From positions 1,116,001-1,180,000 of the forward strand of contig MCGE01000004.1 in NCBI GenBank assembly GCA_002105175.1: a stretch of DNA of 64,000 nt, read 5' to 3'. Shown piece after piece: positions 48,210-59,736 of the stretch. The stretch's first letter is position 1, and each line of letters begins with the position of its first letter. Under the pieces are notes generated by a model. The model was not told the origin of the DNA and searched no databases. It saw nothing but the letters and a program-made list of their open reading frames with translations. Origin of the DNA: Absidia repens (lineage: Eukaryota > Mucoromycota > Mucoromycetes > Mucorales > Cunninghamellaceae). A program made the position numbers and the translations under genes.

Positions 48210-48990
48210 ATCACTATACTATAGGTCAGAGGATGGCTAATAAAAAAAAAAAAATCATTTGAGCAGAATTGGTAGATACTAAAACTACTGAAGGGGTACA
48301 TTCCTACTAGAGATTTAAAGGAAGGTTGTATTGGAGGTACCACGGGGAGACTATCTTGAGGCTTGAAGAAAGATCAATACTATTCTAAAGGAACGGTTGT
48401 AAAATTTGGTCTTATATATCATACAAGGCGTGTGAAATACTAAAGACTGTCTTGTTTTTTATTTTTTTATCTATTGAAACACAACAATGGTCAACACTAA
48501 TCAAACGGGATTGATTGCTAGTAAAAAATAAAATAAAAGGAATCTAATGTGCGAAACATGAGAGTGACTAATAGGACATATTTCATTAAGGCTAATAAAA
48601 AGAGACATATTTTATTCAGTTGAAGATGCAAACTATGGACAAACTAATACAAAACTAAGCTAATGGAGGCTCCGAAGAGCCAACTAATGGCGGTTCCAAA
48701 TCTTAGATGCAAAATGAAAGGGTTTCCCCTTGCATCTTGTAATCCCTGAGCTTAAACCCCCTTTTAAACTAGTCCTGACACTATTCTAAGTCCAACATAA
48801 TTCCATAGAAGTTTAATGGTGAAGAAAAAATAATAATCAAAACGAAAGAAAGTCAAAAAAAAAAAAAAGAGGCGAGAGAGAAAATAAATATTCCACGTGG
48901 GCGGGATATGAATTACTTTTTATGAGTGACTATATCGGCAGAGTATTAATAAGGTCATCATTTTTTCTGTTGTATATGTCTGTTTGACTG
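48210..48990 (-). repeat. Dispersed repeat family R, copy 8 (orientation A)
   Basis: Has ~95-nt units, GAGACATATTTTATTCAG at 48600, the hairpin GAGGCTCCGAAGAGCC at about 48666, and the core AAAATGAAAGGGTTTCCCCT at about 48711. Then come CCAACATAATTCCATAG and AATAAATATTCCACGTGGGCGG. The distal end is weak. It is non-coding. Confidence 0.8.
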
Positions 48991-49138
48991 ATTGCTGAGC
49001 ATAATGGCCCGTAGTAAAAATATGGGTTGTTTCTTAAATAGTTTATTTCTTAAATTAAACATTGAGGATGATGTATAACGACTAAAGTATCTTGCGACAT
49101 TGAGGATTAATTACGTGATTATGGTTTTTGGTTTTCCT

Positions 49139-49969
49139 TTAAAGAGCGATCATACATGTACTCGTAATAGCTAGTGTAATAATGGCGATGGTAGTTTTTG
49201 TGAAAGCTTCACTTGTTACAGCAATTGATCTATTTCTATAGCCTTCCCTTGAACCAAATTCTTCGTTAGTGTAAAATTCGTCTTTTGGACCATTCTTAAA
49301 ATTATCATAGGGATCACTAGAATGATGGCTTTCATCCTTATTTTTGTCAGGAGAGAAGTTTATATGATCATTCCCTGTGTTAAAAAAAAAGCAATAGCTT
49401 TTAGTCGTCTACCTAGTATTATAGATGGTTTTTAGTTATTTATGTTTTATATTACCTATGGTGGGTTTTTCATTCTTGCGACCAAATTTCTCCCCACCAT
49501 CAAACTCGTCGCCTTCTTTTCTCTCCTCATTATGACTACTATGACTACCATCACCACGGAAATTGTCATTACGGTTTTTTTCGCTGCGTCCATGATCTTC
49601 TGCACCATCCTCCCAGTGATGATCACTGGGAATGACCGTAGGGTCAGAATCTCTTTTAGCAAAAGGAAGCTTAAAATTCAAATCATCACCGTTTTCGATA
49701 ATTGGCCAATATATATCCAAACATCCATTGGTACACGCATCCATATGATCATTTTCACATCCGTAAATACATTGAACCAAGGCTGAACCTTTTGTCCAAA
49801 AAAAAAAAAAAAAAAAAATTAGGGTTGACCATGCTAATTTTTTATTTTTTCAATTACCGCAAGCTGTCAGACATGTCTGATTTGTTGCCTGACAGCCACA
49901 TCCAGCATTGACGGATAAAATTTGGTAGCTTAACAAGGCGAAAATCAAAATCAAATTAAATTTGAGCAT
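49139..49969 (-). CDS. Secreted cysteine-rich protein, probably GPI-anchored
   Basis: Three exons: 49969-49858, 49782-49456 and 49374-49139, giving 224 aa. MLKFNLILIFALLSYQILSVNA is a signal peptide. The mature start is a compact cysteine module (GCGCQATNQTCLTAC, then QCIYGC and ACTNGC; nine Cys in about 50 residues). A long Asp/His/Glu/Lys-rich hydrophilic stretch follows. The C-terminus is TTIAIITLAITSTCMIAL, a hydrophobic tail after a Ser/Thr region that fits a GPI-attachment signal. The cell surface is the inferred location. I do not recognise the cysteine module; it is not a clear CFEM or WSC domain. Acceptor TTCAG at 49783-49787 is preferred over AAAAG a few bases away because both keep frame and the former is canonical. 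Confidence 0.7.
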
Positions 49970-50617
49970 TATATAAGGTAAAAGAAAAATTTAGTATTAG
50001 ATAAAACAATAAAAATGGTCAGAGTCAGTAGACCTTTTATATTACCAGAAATTGAATATGTATTCCAACTACATCCTTTAATAATGACTATGACATGTAA
50101 TAAATAAGTAAATAATAATAATAATAAGCTAGTCGAGACAACCATATCATTAACATGGTTGCAGATTTTATTTCGGTCGAACCCTTTTCCGAGTTTTAAA
50201 ATTGCCGGCTCATATTACGAAGACGGTATACATATAACGTGCAACAAGCAAGCATACACATACATGCATAAACGTACTTCTTATACAAATGCACATCTAC
50301 ATATAAAATACACAAATACACATCTACACATAAAATACACAAACGACACATCAACTACACATCCACTCAAAACAACAACAGAATTTAAGTTAATGTAAAC
50401 CAGATTTGTTTTATTTATTTTGCACCCACTTTTGGTAAATAATAAAAATAAAAAAATATAAAAGGGTAGAATTTACAATAATGACGAAGAGAAGGACTAA
50501 TGATAAAATGGGGAATATGAAAAGGGTAATGAAGTCCAGTTGACAGTAGAATAAAATAAAAAAAGAAAACAAAAGATAAAAAATAAGGAGGACAGGGGAG
50601 GGGGGAGGATGTACCAT
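49970..50617. other. Intergenic between cysteine-rich gene and PDI
   Basis: Holds a degenerate ACACATCTACATATAAAATACACAAATAC-type tandem repeat at about 50285-50345 and AT-rich sequence. No gene is seen. Confidence 0.4.
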
Positions 50618-52255
50618 CTAGAGTTCATCATGATCGACAGCTTCAGTTTCACTCTTGGCAGGTTCGTCATTCTTGTCGTCCGCTTTCGCATCGTTGTTTT
50701 CAGGCTCAATCACCTCCAATTTGAATGATTTGTCAGTGACCTGTTCGTTGATAAATTTGACCAAATCTTCATAAGAGCGATCACCAGAGTAATCCACCAC
50801 TTCGTTTGTTTCGGCCTTAAAGAATTTGAGAGTAGGGAAGCCTTCTACCTTCATGTTGCCTTCAGGGGGGATGTCATTGTCGATACCGTCCATCTTGGCG
50901 ATCACGACGTTGCCGTTCTTGACGCCCTTGATTTGTTCGCCCAATTTTTCCCAAGTAGGAGCCAAATTCTTGCAGTGTCCACACCAAGGAGCATAGACTT
51001 CCAAAAACACATCCTTTGACTTATCCAGCACAATATCATTGAACTGAGAGCCAACCACTACCTTGACAGGACCATCATTTGATTCAGGGACTTCGGCAGA
51101 GTTGAGAGAAGGCTTGATGGTACCAGAAAGAACACCTTTTACAAAGTCATCAGCAGTTTCCGTCGTGATTTCAGAAGTGACCGTTAAGGGGTACTTGGCA
51201 TTGGATTCCAAATCTTGAATACCAAAAGCAGGGAATGCATCTTCCTTGAGTCCAACATTACCAGCATGTCCACCAAACTTGGAAGCATCAATATGCACTA
51301 AATTGATCTTGCCTTTGTATTTTTCGGCCACAGGTCGGAGGAGTTCGTCGTACTTGGCGCGATCTTCTTTGTTTTCAGTGAAAGCATAACCCAAAAGTAA
51401 GCCAGAGTCAGCATAAGCAGCAAAGTTGTCACCGTCAATTTGGTCCAGAAGAGGAATCGAGTTGGATTTAACAAAGTTGGTCCAGTCTTCATCGTTCAAG
51501 GATGCTCCCGATAAATCCACACGCTTTTCGTCGAAGTCCTTGTAGAGAACCAATGCTGGGCGTTCCTTGACGTCATCATCCTTGGCCAATTTTTCATCTG
51601 TCACCACACCAAAGGCAAAGTCATCACGAAGTTTGTTGGCCAGAGAATCAAATGCTTCATTGTTTTTCTTGTCATCAGTTGAAAGATAGGCAACCACCAC
51701 TACGCGATCGGATTCTTTAAAGTCTTTCAAGGTAGCTGGTTCAGTCAATTTAGACACTGCTGGGAGCGATTGTTTCTTCATATAGCTAACGATGCCAGGA
51801 TGCTTGCGTGCACCACGGTATTCAGTAGATTCACCTTTACGGAAGACCTTCATAGTTGGGTAACCTTGCACACCATGTTCTTGACAAATAGCTTCATTTT
51901 CAGTACAATCCACTTTTGCCAAAGGAATCTTGCCTTTTAGCTCCGTGGCAGCCAATTCGTATTCAGGAGCTACAAGCGACGCGTTCAAGATGAAAGAAGA
52001 TCGTTAACATCAGGCAAATAAAAAACATTTTTCCATTCCATATATGATATTTATATATTTGGATGACTTACCAAGAGCTTTGCAATGACCGCACCAAGGA
52101 GCAAAGAACTCCACAAGCATAATGTCTTTATCCAAAACTTCTTCGTTGAACGTTTTGTCAGTCAGCGACAACACATCACTATCACTTGCCAAGACAGTAG
52201 AGATAGAAGCAAACGAAGCAACAATAGCAGACCACAAAAGAGTTGTTTTGACCAT
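50618..52255 (-). CDS. PDI1: Protein disulfide isomerase
   Basis: ER-lumen thiol oxidoreductase and chaperone that forms and shuffles disulfides in secretory proteins. Two exons: 52255-52072 and 51969-50618, giving 511 aa. The signal peptide [23 protein letters not shown] is followed by the four thioredoxin-fold a-b-b'-a' layout. Active sites are [12 protein letters not shown] near residue 55 and [12 protein letters not shown] near residue 390. The acidic tail ends in HDEL, the ER retrieval signal. Cis-proline loops are visible as GYPTMKVF and GFPTLKFF. The single intron splits the first active-site helix just after CKAL. The ATG at 52255 is chosen because it starts the signal peptide; the longer open frame upstream is leader sequence. 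Confidence 0.97.
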
Positions 52256-53263
52256 GATGCAAAAGATACAAGAAGCAATAAGTTTTGATAATAAAAAGAA
52301 AAAGGAGCAAAGAAGAGAAAAAAGAGTCAAGCAGATTTTTTTAAATGCCACGTAAATTTTGTATGCCGGTATGCTTGACAACTATGAGCCAATTAAAACA
52401 GGGCAAGTATCTTCTAGGGTTGAGACGTCTACATTTTTCGCCTTTGCCCAAACTCCCTTTTTTTTTTTTTATGCCCATCATGAAAATTAGAGTTTTGTAA
52501 TTCAAATCTCATTATCGTCGACATCATCCAAAAACTAATGCATTGCTACCAATTGTAACTCGCTCAGTTGCTGGCAAAATTACTATACGTTTTTTTGAAA
52601 TAAAATCAGTTTTATTAAAAATCGAAGCAAAGGTAAAATTGATATCTAATATTTGCAAAGGCGTATGTAAAAGGACATGGTCACACAAGCAAACATAACA
52701 CAAATAAAACTCACGTATACGATAACTGAGTACTCCTTGCATAAATTCAAGGGATATAAAAAAAATCCTCAATGGAATCCCAAAAAACAGAAGAATGATT
52801 TTTATTTGAATAAGGAAGTAATAAAAAATTCCCACATTGGGAATGACATTTAATACCAGAGATGTGGTGTGAAATGGAAGCAGGGAGTAATTGTTATTGT
52901 TGGGATAGAAGTGGATAATGCAAAACACAGTTTCACGATCCAAAATATGCTATGTTATTTGTGTTCGCCACACTCTGAAAAGGCAGGTCCTAACATAATT
53001 TCTACACGATAACCTTCAGTGTTCATAGCTCGATTTTATTTCACCTTCTTAACAATATTTGCCAATTTAATTCCACAAGAAAATGAGATGAAGGGAAGCT
53101 CAGTATATGTCACTTTTCAAACTCGTGCCTGAGGTTTGTTTTTATTGGCCAAATTTTTCCCTCTCAACGGGCTTTAAACTTTCCATAGTTTGTATCAGAT
53201 TGTCTTTTCTTTTTTTTTTTTTTTTTTTTTTTTTTGCTGCAAATACTTTTAACCATTGTTTGA
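52256..53263. other. Divergent intergenic region between PDI and RAD2
   Basis: AT-rich with a T-run at about 53208-53235 just before RAD2. The 139-codon open frame 52524-52943 (-) has no recognisable family. A stretch near 52705-52725 (AATAAAACTCACGTATACG) resembles a piece of repeat family R, but the match is short. Confidence 0.4.
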
Positions 53264-53777
53264 ATGGGTGTTCAGGGACTATGGACGTTGGTATCACCTG
53301 CTGCAAGACCAGTAAAACTGGAATCTTTACGTGATCGAAAACTTGCTATAGATGCTAGTATCTGGATTCATCAATTTATGCGAACCATGCGATCTGAAGA
53401 TGGCACAGTCTTACGGAATGGACATACCCTTGGCTTCTTCCGCCGAATATGCAAACTACTCTTCTACAATATCAAGCCCGTCTTTGTCTTTGATGGCGGT
53501 GCTCCAACATTGAAACGGGCAACAATTGTAAGTAAATCAAAGTACAAAGGGAAGGGTTAATGCTGTAGACACGATTAGGACAACCTTACCGCAGCACGTT
53601 TTTTTGTCACTATATATGCTAACCGTTTCCCATTTTATTTGATTATGTTTAGAGAGAGCGAAGGCAACGGCGCCAAGGAATGAAAGAAAATGCCAAACGA
53701 ACAGCCGAAAAGATCTTGAAAGCTCAAATGAAAGCACAACTATTGCATGAAGAAGAAAAACGGTAAGACTAAGCACC

Positions 53778-53820
<43 letters not shown>

Positions 53821-56800
53821 AATATTCATCTTCCGTTGTGAATATTTTTGGACATAGGCGAGAATTGGTCTCCATCGGTGAAGTAAGCAACAACACTCAA
53901 CTCGACAATGATGATGAGGAAAATTATGTTTATTTGGAAGAGCTGGATAACACAGCTGCTCTCGACACACTACGACACCAAAACGCCATCAAGCAAGATC
54001 AATATCAATTGCCACCATTGATTCATGACAACAACCAACCGCGTCGAAAAATAGATCCTCGATTCGCCTCTGATCAGGAACTGCTGGACTTTATTGATGA
54101 ATTCAAACCTTCTGATATTGATATGGAATCGTCTGTCTTCCAGGCATTACCACCTGAAATCCAATACGAAATCATTCAAGATCTTAAACTCAAGTCTCGG
54201 CAAACGTCATGGTCAAGATTGGACAATATGGTACGGCAATCAAAAACAGCTCTTGATTTTTCCAAACAACAAATTATGCAACTCAAACATCGAAATGAAA
54301 TGACACAGCGGGTGATGCAAATGAATGATATGGCCAGCAATCAATCCCATGACTCAGTGGCAGCTGCAGCACCTTCTCGGATCGCAAGTGAACGAGGGAA
54401 GGAATATTTGTTGGTGAAAAATGAAAACATGGATGAAGGGCTTGGGTGGCGACTTCCTGGTGTGGCTAAGACAAAACCAGCATCAATTTCGGCGCAACAA
54501 CAAACAGCTATAGAAGATGCGATTGTCATTGATGATCATAAACCAACAAAAATGGATGATGACTCCTTTCACTCGACAATGGATACGACTGACTTTGATG
54601 ATGATCCTGTGGCAAGAGCAGTGGCAAATAATCCCAGTTTAGCGCTATTGATGGGTGACTTTGAAGATGATGACCTCGAAGCAACGGATTCTGAACTTGG
54701 AAATACTGATATTCTCCGGGAAGGACACAACAATGAAAATGGCGATCACAGCAACATCGATGACTTTGACGGTTTTGACGATGATGCACCGCTTTTTATA
54801 TCTACTCAGCGCCGGGAATACCAACAAACCCATGATGAAACAGACTATGGACAAGGTGAAAACAATGACGATGCAGTTGACCAGATTCTATTGAAAATGT
54901 ACCACACAGATCGCGGCGACGATGTGATAGAAACAACACCAGGATCTCTTCAGCAACACTCTCTTACATCCGACGACTCGTTGGCATTAGCTACTGAAAC
55001 TAGTAAGGATATGGAAGTGGAACTGGATGCAGACAACTTTTATCAACTGTGGCTATCTCGGGTCCCTGATTCTTTTATATACATGTATTCCATCAATGAC
55101 AGCTATAAATACATTCTGAAAAATGCCATTGCCGACGAAACTACAATCTCTGATTTGGAAGAACAATTGAAAAATGTGCAAAAGGTCTCTGGAAAATCGA
55201 ATAGCAACAATCTCATGAACCAGTCCGCCTATGGGTTTCACCAGGAATTTCTGAAAAGTGCAAGGGCGTGGAAACAGCGACTGATCTACGAACAATCAGC
55301 ATTGACGATGTATCAACAACAACGCCAACATGACAATCAACCTTCGGGTGTACTAGCCAATGCAGCCACGGGCGATGCCTCTATTGCGGATAAGGACGAA
55401 ACATGGCTATTGAGCGACGATGGATATGTTTCCGAGGAAGATGAAATACGACTAGTGGATCTCGGACGGCATCAGATACCATCAGCAGCGACACAGCAAC
55501 ATACCAATCAAGCACCGATGACTTCTTCAATGTCAGATGAGCCAGTGACTGGTACCAAACTAGAACCTCAACTTTTATCTTCGACTTTATTGGGACCTTC
55601 AGGTTTTACCGCTTCGCAAGAGGACGATGGCTCTAGAATTGGTGATGGTAGTGATGACGGTGCGGAAACAGAACCTGATTTGATTGATGTCAAGGAACCC
55701 CTTGTACCTGAGATGCCCGACTCCCATAAAGTAGAACAAGAAGAAATCAATGAATTGGCGGACGGCTTGATGGACATTGGTTACAATTCGGATGAAGAAT
55801 TGGCGGCGGGTGATGTGGTGGAAGAAGAAAACGATGAATTTGCCCGTTTCGTCTCCGACATTGCATCTCGAGATATTGGCAGCGTACGACAAGAATTACA
55901 AGACGATGTGCAGCATCTGAACAAGCAACAAACCAAGCAAATGGGCAACAGCGACACAGTCTCCGACCAAATGGTGCAAGATATTCAGGAACTTCTCCAA
56001 CTTTTTGGTATTCCTTATGTGGTCTCTCCGATGGAAGCCGAAGCTCAGTGTGCATATTTATTGGAACACAACCTTGTGGATGGCGTGGTCACAGATGACT
56101 CGGATGTGTTTCTATTTGGTGGAAAACGGGTATACAAGAATATGTTTAGTCAACAGAAATATGTGGAATGCTACCTGCTACACGATATTGTACGTGAAAT
56201 GCATCTGGACCGGAAAAAACTCATTCAACTGGCGTATTTCCTTGGTAGCGATTATACCCCTGGGGTTCCTGGTATTGGATATGTCTCTGCAATGGAAATA
56301 CTGGCCGCCTTTCATGCTAACAGTGACAACGATGATGACAACGACGGTGAATCTTTGGAATATCCGCTGAAGCGATTCAAGGAGTGGTATGAAGATGGAT
56401 TAGACAAGACTGAATTTGAAAAGAAATTTGTGAGTAGAAGAAAAGAAGAACGTTTGGAATCAGAACTAACATTACATTTATGCAATTAGAGAAAACAGCA
56501 CAAACATTTGGATATTCCTGCTGATTTCCCCAACCCTCTTATCAAAGAAGCTTATTATAGTCCTTTGGTGGATAGTTCCCTGGAAACCTTCACATGGTCT
56601 CCTCCACAACTGGATTCTCTACGATTGTATTTGATGAAATCATTCTCCTGGTCTGAAGAAAAAACAGATGAAATCCTGATACCGGTGATCCGTGAAATGA
56701 ATCAACGACAGGTATGCCCATATTATCCTAATCCATCGAAATGTGAATCACTGACTTTCTTTTTCTATGTGTAAAACAGGCCACTGGAATTCAAACCTCC

Positions 56801-56983
56801 ATTTCTTCCTTCTTTGACCCAACAGCTGGACTGCAAGATTCATATAGATCGGCTGGAATGAAACGAAAACATAAAAGTAAGCGGATTCAACAAGTAGTGA
56901 AACAGCTAGGCAAAAAAAAACAGAAACCTATGATCGACAACACCGGTGATGACTCAAGTGACTCGGAAAGCGTCAACGACTAA
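53264..56983 (+). CDS. RAD2: Nucleotide-excision-repair endonuclease RAD2/XPG
   Basis: Structure-specific nuclease that cuts 3' of the lesion in nucleotide excision repair. Five exons: 53264-53527, 53653-53762, 53858-56429, 56490-56711 and 56780-56983, giving 1123 aa (human XPG 1186, yeast Rad2 1031). The N region opens MGVQGLWTLVSPAARP with LAIDASIWIHQF and VFVFDGGAPTLKR. The I region near residues 830-960 has VSPMEAEAQCAYL, TDDSDVFLFG and the H2TH GSDYTPGVPGIG, so the metal-binding acids are intact. The long acidic spacer characteristic of XPG separates them and includes LPPEIQYEIIQDLK, a conserved XPG-type motif. The C-terminus has a PCNA-binding PIP box, QTSISSFF, followed by a basic KRKHKSKR patch. 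Confidence 0.96.
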
Positions 56984-57791
56984 AAAGTGACCAAGAACCC
57001 TAGACGATGTACACTCTACTTTGAAATTATTTGATTCAAGCGTCAATTTTTTTTCGACGCATAGTATTAGTATTTATCATTTGCATCACATAGTATTAGC
57101 ATTCATTTACTTCCATTCACCGTTGCACCATATAGTATTAGCACCTTTACCGCGCTTGATTTGAATTCTTCTTATCTGCCCTTTATCTTCATCTTTTCAA
57201 ATAGTTTATTGTGTATCTTTAATATTTAGTGTATATATTTTATTTTGGTTAACAATAAAATCCTGTGTGGATCATGTGTATTTTATTCAATTATATTGTT
57301 TGATTTCCCTGCCCATTGTTTATTGATGGAGGGGTGGGTTTGTGCCATTCATTTATCAGATAACAGCATCAATTTTTTTTTTCACAATTCCTAATATAAA
57401 CAAAATATGCAAAATCATCAACCGTCCTTCGCCAAATCATCTCATACCGATAACAATCAAGTCGCTCAAACTACCCCATATACCATCTAGTCATCATATA
57501 TCTATCATATAAACAACATCTTTGACAAGTAGATTTTTATTCAATATATGTGCATTTTACACCGATAATCATGTCAAAAAAATAAAAATAAGAAGACTGG
57601 AAAGCATAAATTATTGAAAAAAAAAAAACCATCGCCAATACAGCGTTATGTATAGTTTATTAAAAGGAAATGTGTGTGTATGTCTCTGTGTGTGTGTGTG
57701 TGGGTGTGTGTGTATGTAGATGGGTGGAGTGGGGGGATATATTGTATGTAAAAATAAAAATATAAAACTAAGTGTGCTATTTAAATACTAA
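56984..57791. other. Convergent intergenic region
   Basis: 3' flanks of RAD2 and of the Nup93-like gene. It contains a three-times repeated CATAGTATTAGCA segment at about 57060-57145, AATAAA at 57254-57259 and a GT microsatellite at about 57670-57716. No ORF could extend the Nup93-like gene here. Confidence 0.5.
57670..57716. repeat. GT microsatellite
   Basis: Interrupted (GT)n run, probably in the 3' UTR region of the Nup93-like gene (where it reads AC). Confidence 0.85.
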
Positions 57792-58468
57792 CTACGAGAA
57801 ATCCGCCGGAGTCACCTTGGTCATGTCTAGTTTGAGTTTGCTAATATCGGTCGAAGAAGTAGTGTCAGATTTGCCCTGTAAAATTCCATAGCAAATACGT
57901 TCCCTTGATTGTGCCCAAGTCGTATGAAGATCTTCTTCGAATGCCTTCTCCAAGTTTTGAATAATCTACAAATATATGCAAAAACGACCGTCAGCAGCTA
58001 CCGACGCACTTTTTGTGGGTTAGTCCTCACCTCTTGTTTTTCACTTTGGATCAAGTCAATAATGGTTTGTGTGCGTTTTTGATGGAAATATCCGTCGACA
58101 TCTGTATCTTGAATAGGTTGGCGTTGTTCTATTGGCACTCCAAGGTGAATCGTTCCTAGTTCCCGCATTAACACTTGAGTATTCACGCCACTTTGGGCTA
58201 AAAAGTAGTGTCTATAGAAGAATAAATAGAAGAGCGTGAATTCATCATGATTGAATTGTATAAATCTTAGGAATACTTACGCACGGATGTCCACATTGTC
58301 GTCCTTTTGTGTAAGTTTGCCAGAGAGAGATTTTGTTTGTGAGTCGATTTGATCCAAGCCACGGTCGATAGATGGCAAATCCTGTTGACTAACTTTGGAT
58401 GCTTGTAGTTTCGATCGTTCTAAAATTTGTTTCAGCAAGATAGATTGATCCGTTGATTGAAACGCCAT
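57792..58468 (-). CDS. Stand-alone Nup93/Nic96 N-terminal module
   Basis: Three exons: 58468-58281, 58211-58031 and 57965-57792, giving 180 aa. The sequence follows the N-terminal part of the nucleoporin Nup93/Nic96: a short coiled-coil start (ILLKQILERSKLQASK), LPSIDRGLDQIDSQTKSL, AHYFLAQSGVNTQVLMREL, then DTDVDGYFHQKRTQTIIDLI, and LEKAFEEDLHTTWAQSRERI. Full-length family members are about 820 aa with a large alpha-helical solenoid. Here a stop follows TPADFS and no downstream exon is visible before the convergent RAD2 gene. In the pore the N-terminal segment anchors the Nup62 channel complex, so a short protein could act as a partial module or competitor; that is inference. It could also be a truncated duplicate. 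A full-length NIC96 should exist elsewhere. Confidence 0.65.
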
Positions 58469-58774
58469 ATGTATTTTGTATTGATGAGAGAGGGAAGAGA
58501 GAAGAGAACAAATTCACAGTTGAAAAAAAAAAAAAAAAAAAAAAAAATTGACACGCAGAAAAATGGTGCACACAAAAAAATAAATCCCCAAATCATTAAT
58601 TCACACGCCGACCCACCTCATCAGACCTTCATTCAACATCAGGCCCAAAAAAAGACGCTACCTTATCGGAAGTTACAGTTTTCAAAACGAGTAAAAAGAT
58701 GAAGTTGTAAAATAGCGGTTTTATTGATAAGAGAACAAAGATCTAATACTATAATTATGATTCTAATACTAGTT
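58469..58774. other. Short intergenic gap
   Basis: A-run at about 58524-58547. 5' flank of the Nup93-like gene and 3' flank of the YCII gene, with no coding sequence. Confidence 0.4.
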
Positions 58775-59421
58775 TCATTTTGTGGTACCTAAAGCTACTC
58801 CTAAAGCTATAAAAAGGAAGAATAAGATGAGGACAAGAAACAGTCTAATACTTCTCCCCCCCCCCTTTCACTTACCAGCCTTGTAGGGATAGATTTCCCA
58901 CGATTTCCAAACGTTGTTCTTGACGTAAATATCACCTTCCACAAATTTGTGAGCCTTTTCGAGTGATTCGGCCTCTATGATCATCAAACTGCCAACCATT
59001 TTTCCATCCTAATCATCATTTTTGTAAAAAAAAAAAAAAATTAAAAGTATAAAAGAATTGGTTAGTTGGGTGCTGGTATGTGTGAGTGGGTAAACCGTCA
59101 GGGGAATAGGTCTCCCAATCCCTTGCCATATATCTCCATACCTTGTCATTGTCGAGTAAAGCACCACCGGATCTGAGAGTACCCTTTACATAGGACTTTT
59201 GTGCATTTTCAATATGTTCACGTCGAACCGATAGACGTCGTTGCAAACATTCTTCACCACCATGATCACGTGCGATGACAGCAAAGAGTTGTCTAGAGGC
59301 TTCGAAAAGAAACTAGTGGTTAATGAAACATAGACAAGTTCAATAAACCACAAAGTTTAATTTGGTTTTATGTACCTGGAGTAGTTGAGAATTTTCTGAC
59401 TTGTTGGAAGGATTGAAGCAT
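58775..59421 (-). CDS. YCII-domain protein, probably mitochondrial
   Basis: Four exons: 59421-59376, 59299-59142, 59008-58876 and 58806-58775, giving 122 aa. The N-terminus MLQSFQQVRKFSTTP is basic and Ser/Thr-rich with no acid, as in mitochondrial presequences. The core LFAVIARDH...RREHIENA...GALLD...GSLMIIEAESLEKAHKFVEGDIYVK is the YciI-like ferredoxin-type fold with the conserved Asp-His and a Gly-Ser-rich strand. The function of YCII proteins is mostly unknown; some act in ring-cleavage or dehalogenation-like reactions. Exon 2 needs a rare AAG acceptor at 59300-59302 to keep frame. The nearby ACTAG and CTCTAG acceptors shift frame or hit a stop. Confidence 0.75.
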
Positions 59422-59736
59422 GATGTAAAACGTACAAAGAAGAAAAGAAAAAAAAAATTTAATGGCCTCACCGCCATTTTTTATCATCAAGCGGTGATTG
59501 AAAAGCTTCCGTCGGCTAACGATCCTTCCCCGCACTTCTCCATTATCAGTTAGAAACTAGTCATGTAAATATTTGATTTTATCACCTAGAATAACAACAA
59601 CAACAGCAATAACAACAACAACAAAAGCAATAGTAAAAAAAAAATCCATTTGGTTTTTATTGGAAATGTCGAATATATAATAATGTAAAAACATCAAACA
59701 AGAAAAACATTGAAAGGAAATAAAAAAAAACCCCAA
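59422..59736. other. Short intergenic gap
   Basis: Promoter side of the YCII gene and 3' flank of the next minus-strand gene. Contains an (AACAAC)n-like tract at about 59589-59622. Confidence 0.4.

Noticed and set aside
49442..49786. 114-codon plus-strand frame opposite the cysteine-rich gene
   Set aside because: The minus-strand frame has a signal peptide, phase-consistent introns and a GPI-like tail. The plus frame has none.
52705..52725. Possible extra family R fragment (AATAAAACTCACGTATACG)
   Set aside because: Only about 20 nt match the family and none of the neighbouring R blocks are present.
52524..52943. 139-codon minus-strand open frame between PDI and RAD2
   Set aside because: Long for chance, but rich in Ile/Phe from AT bias, with no family resemblance. 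Its middle may overlap a decayed R fragment.
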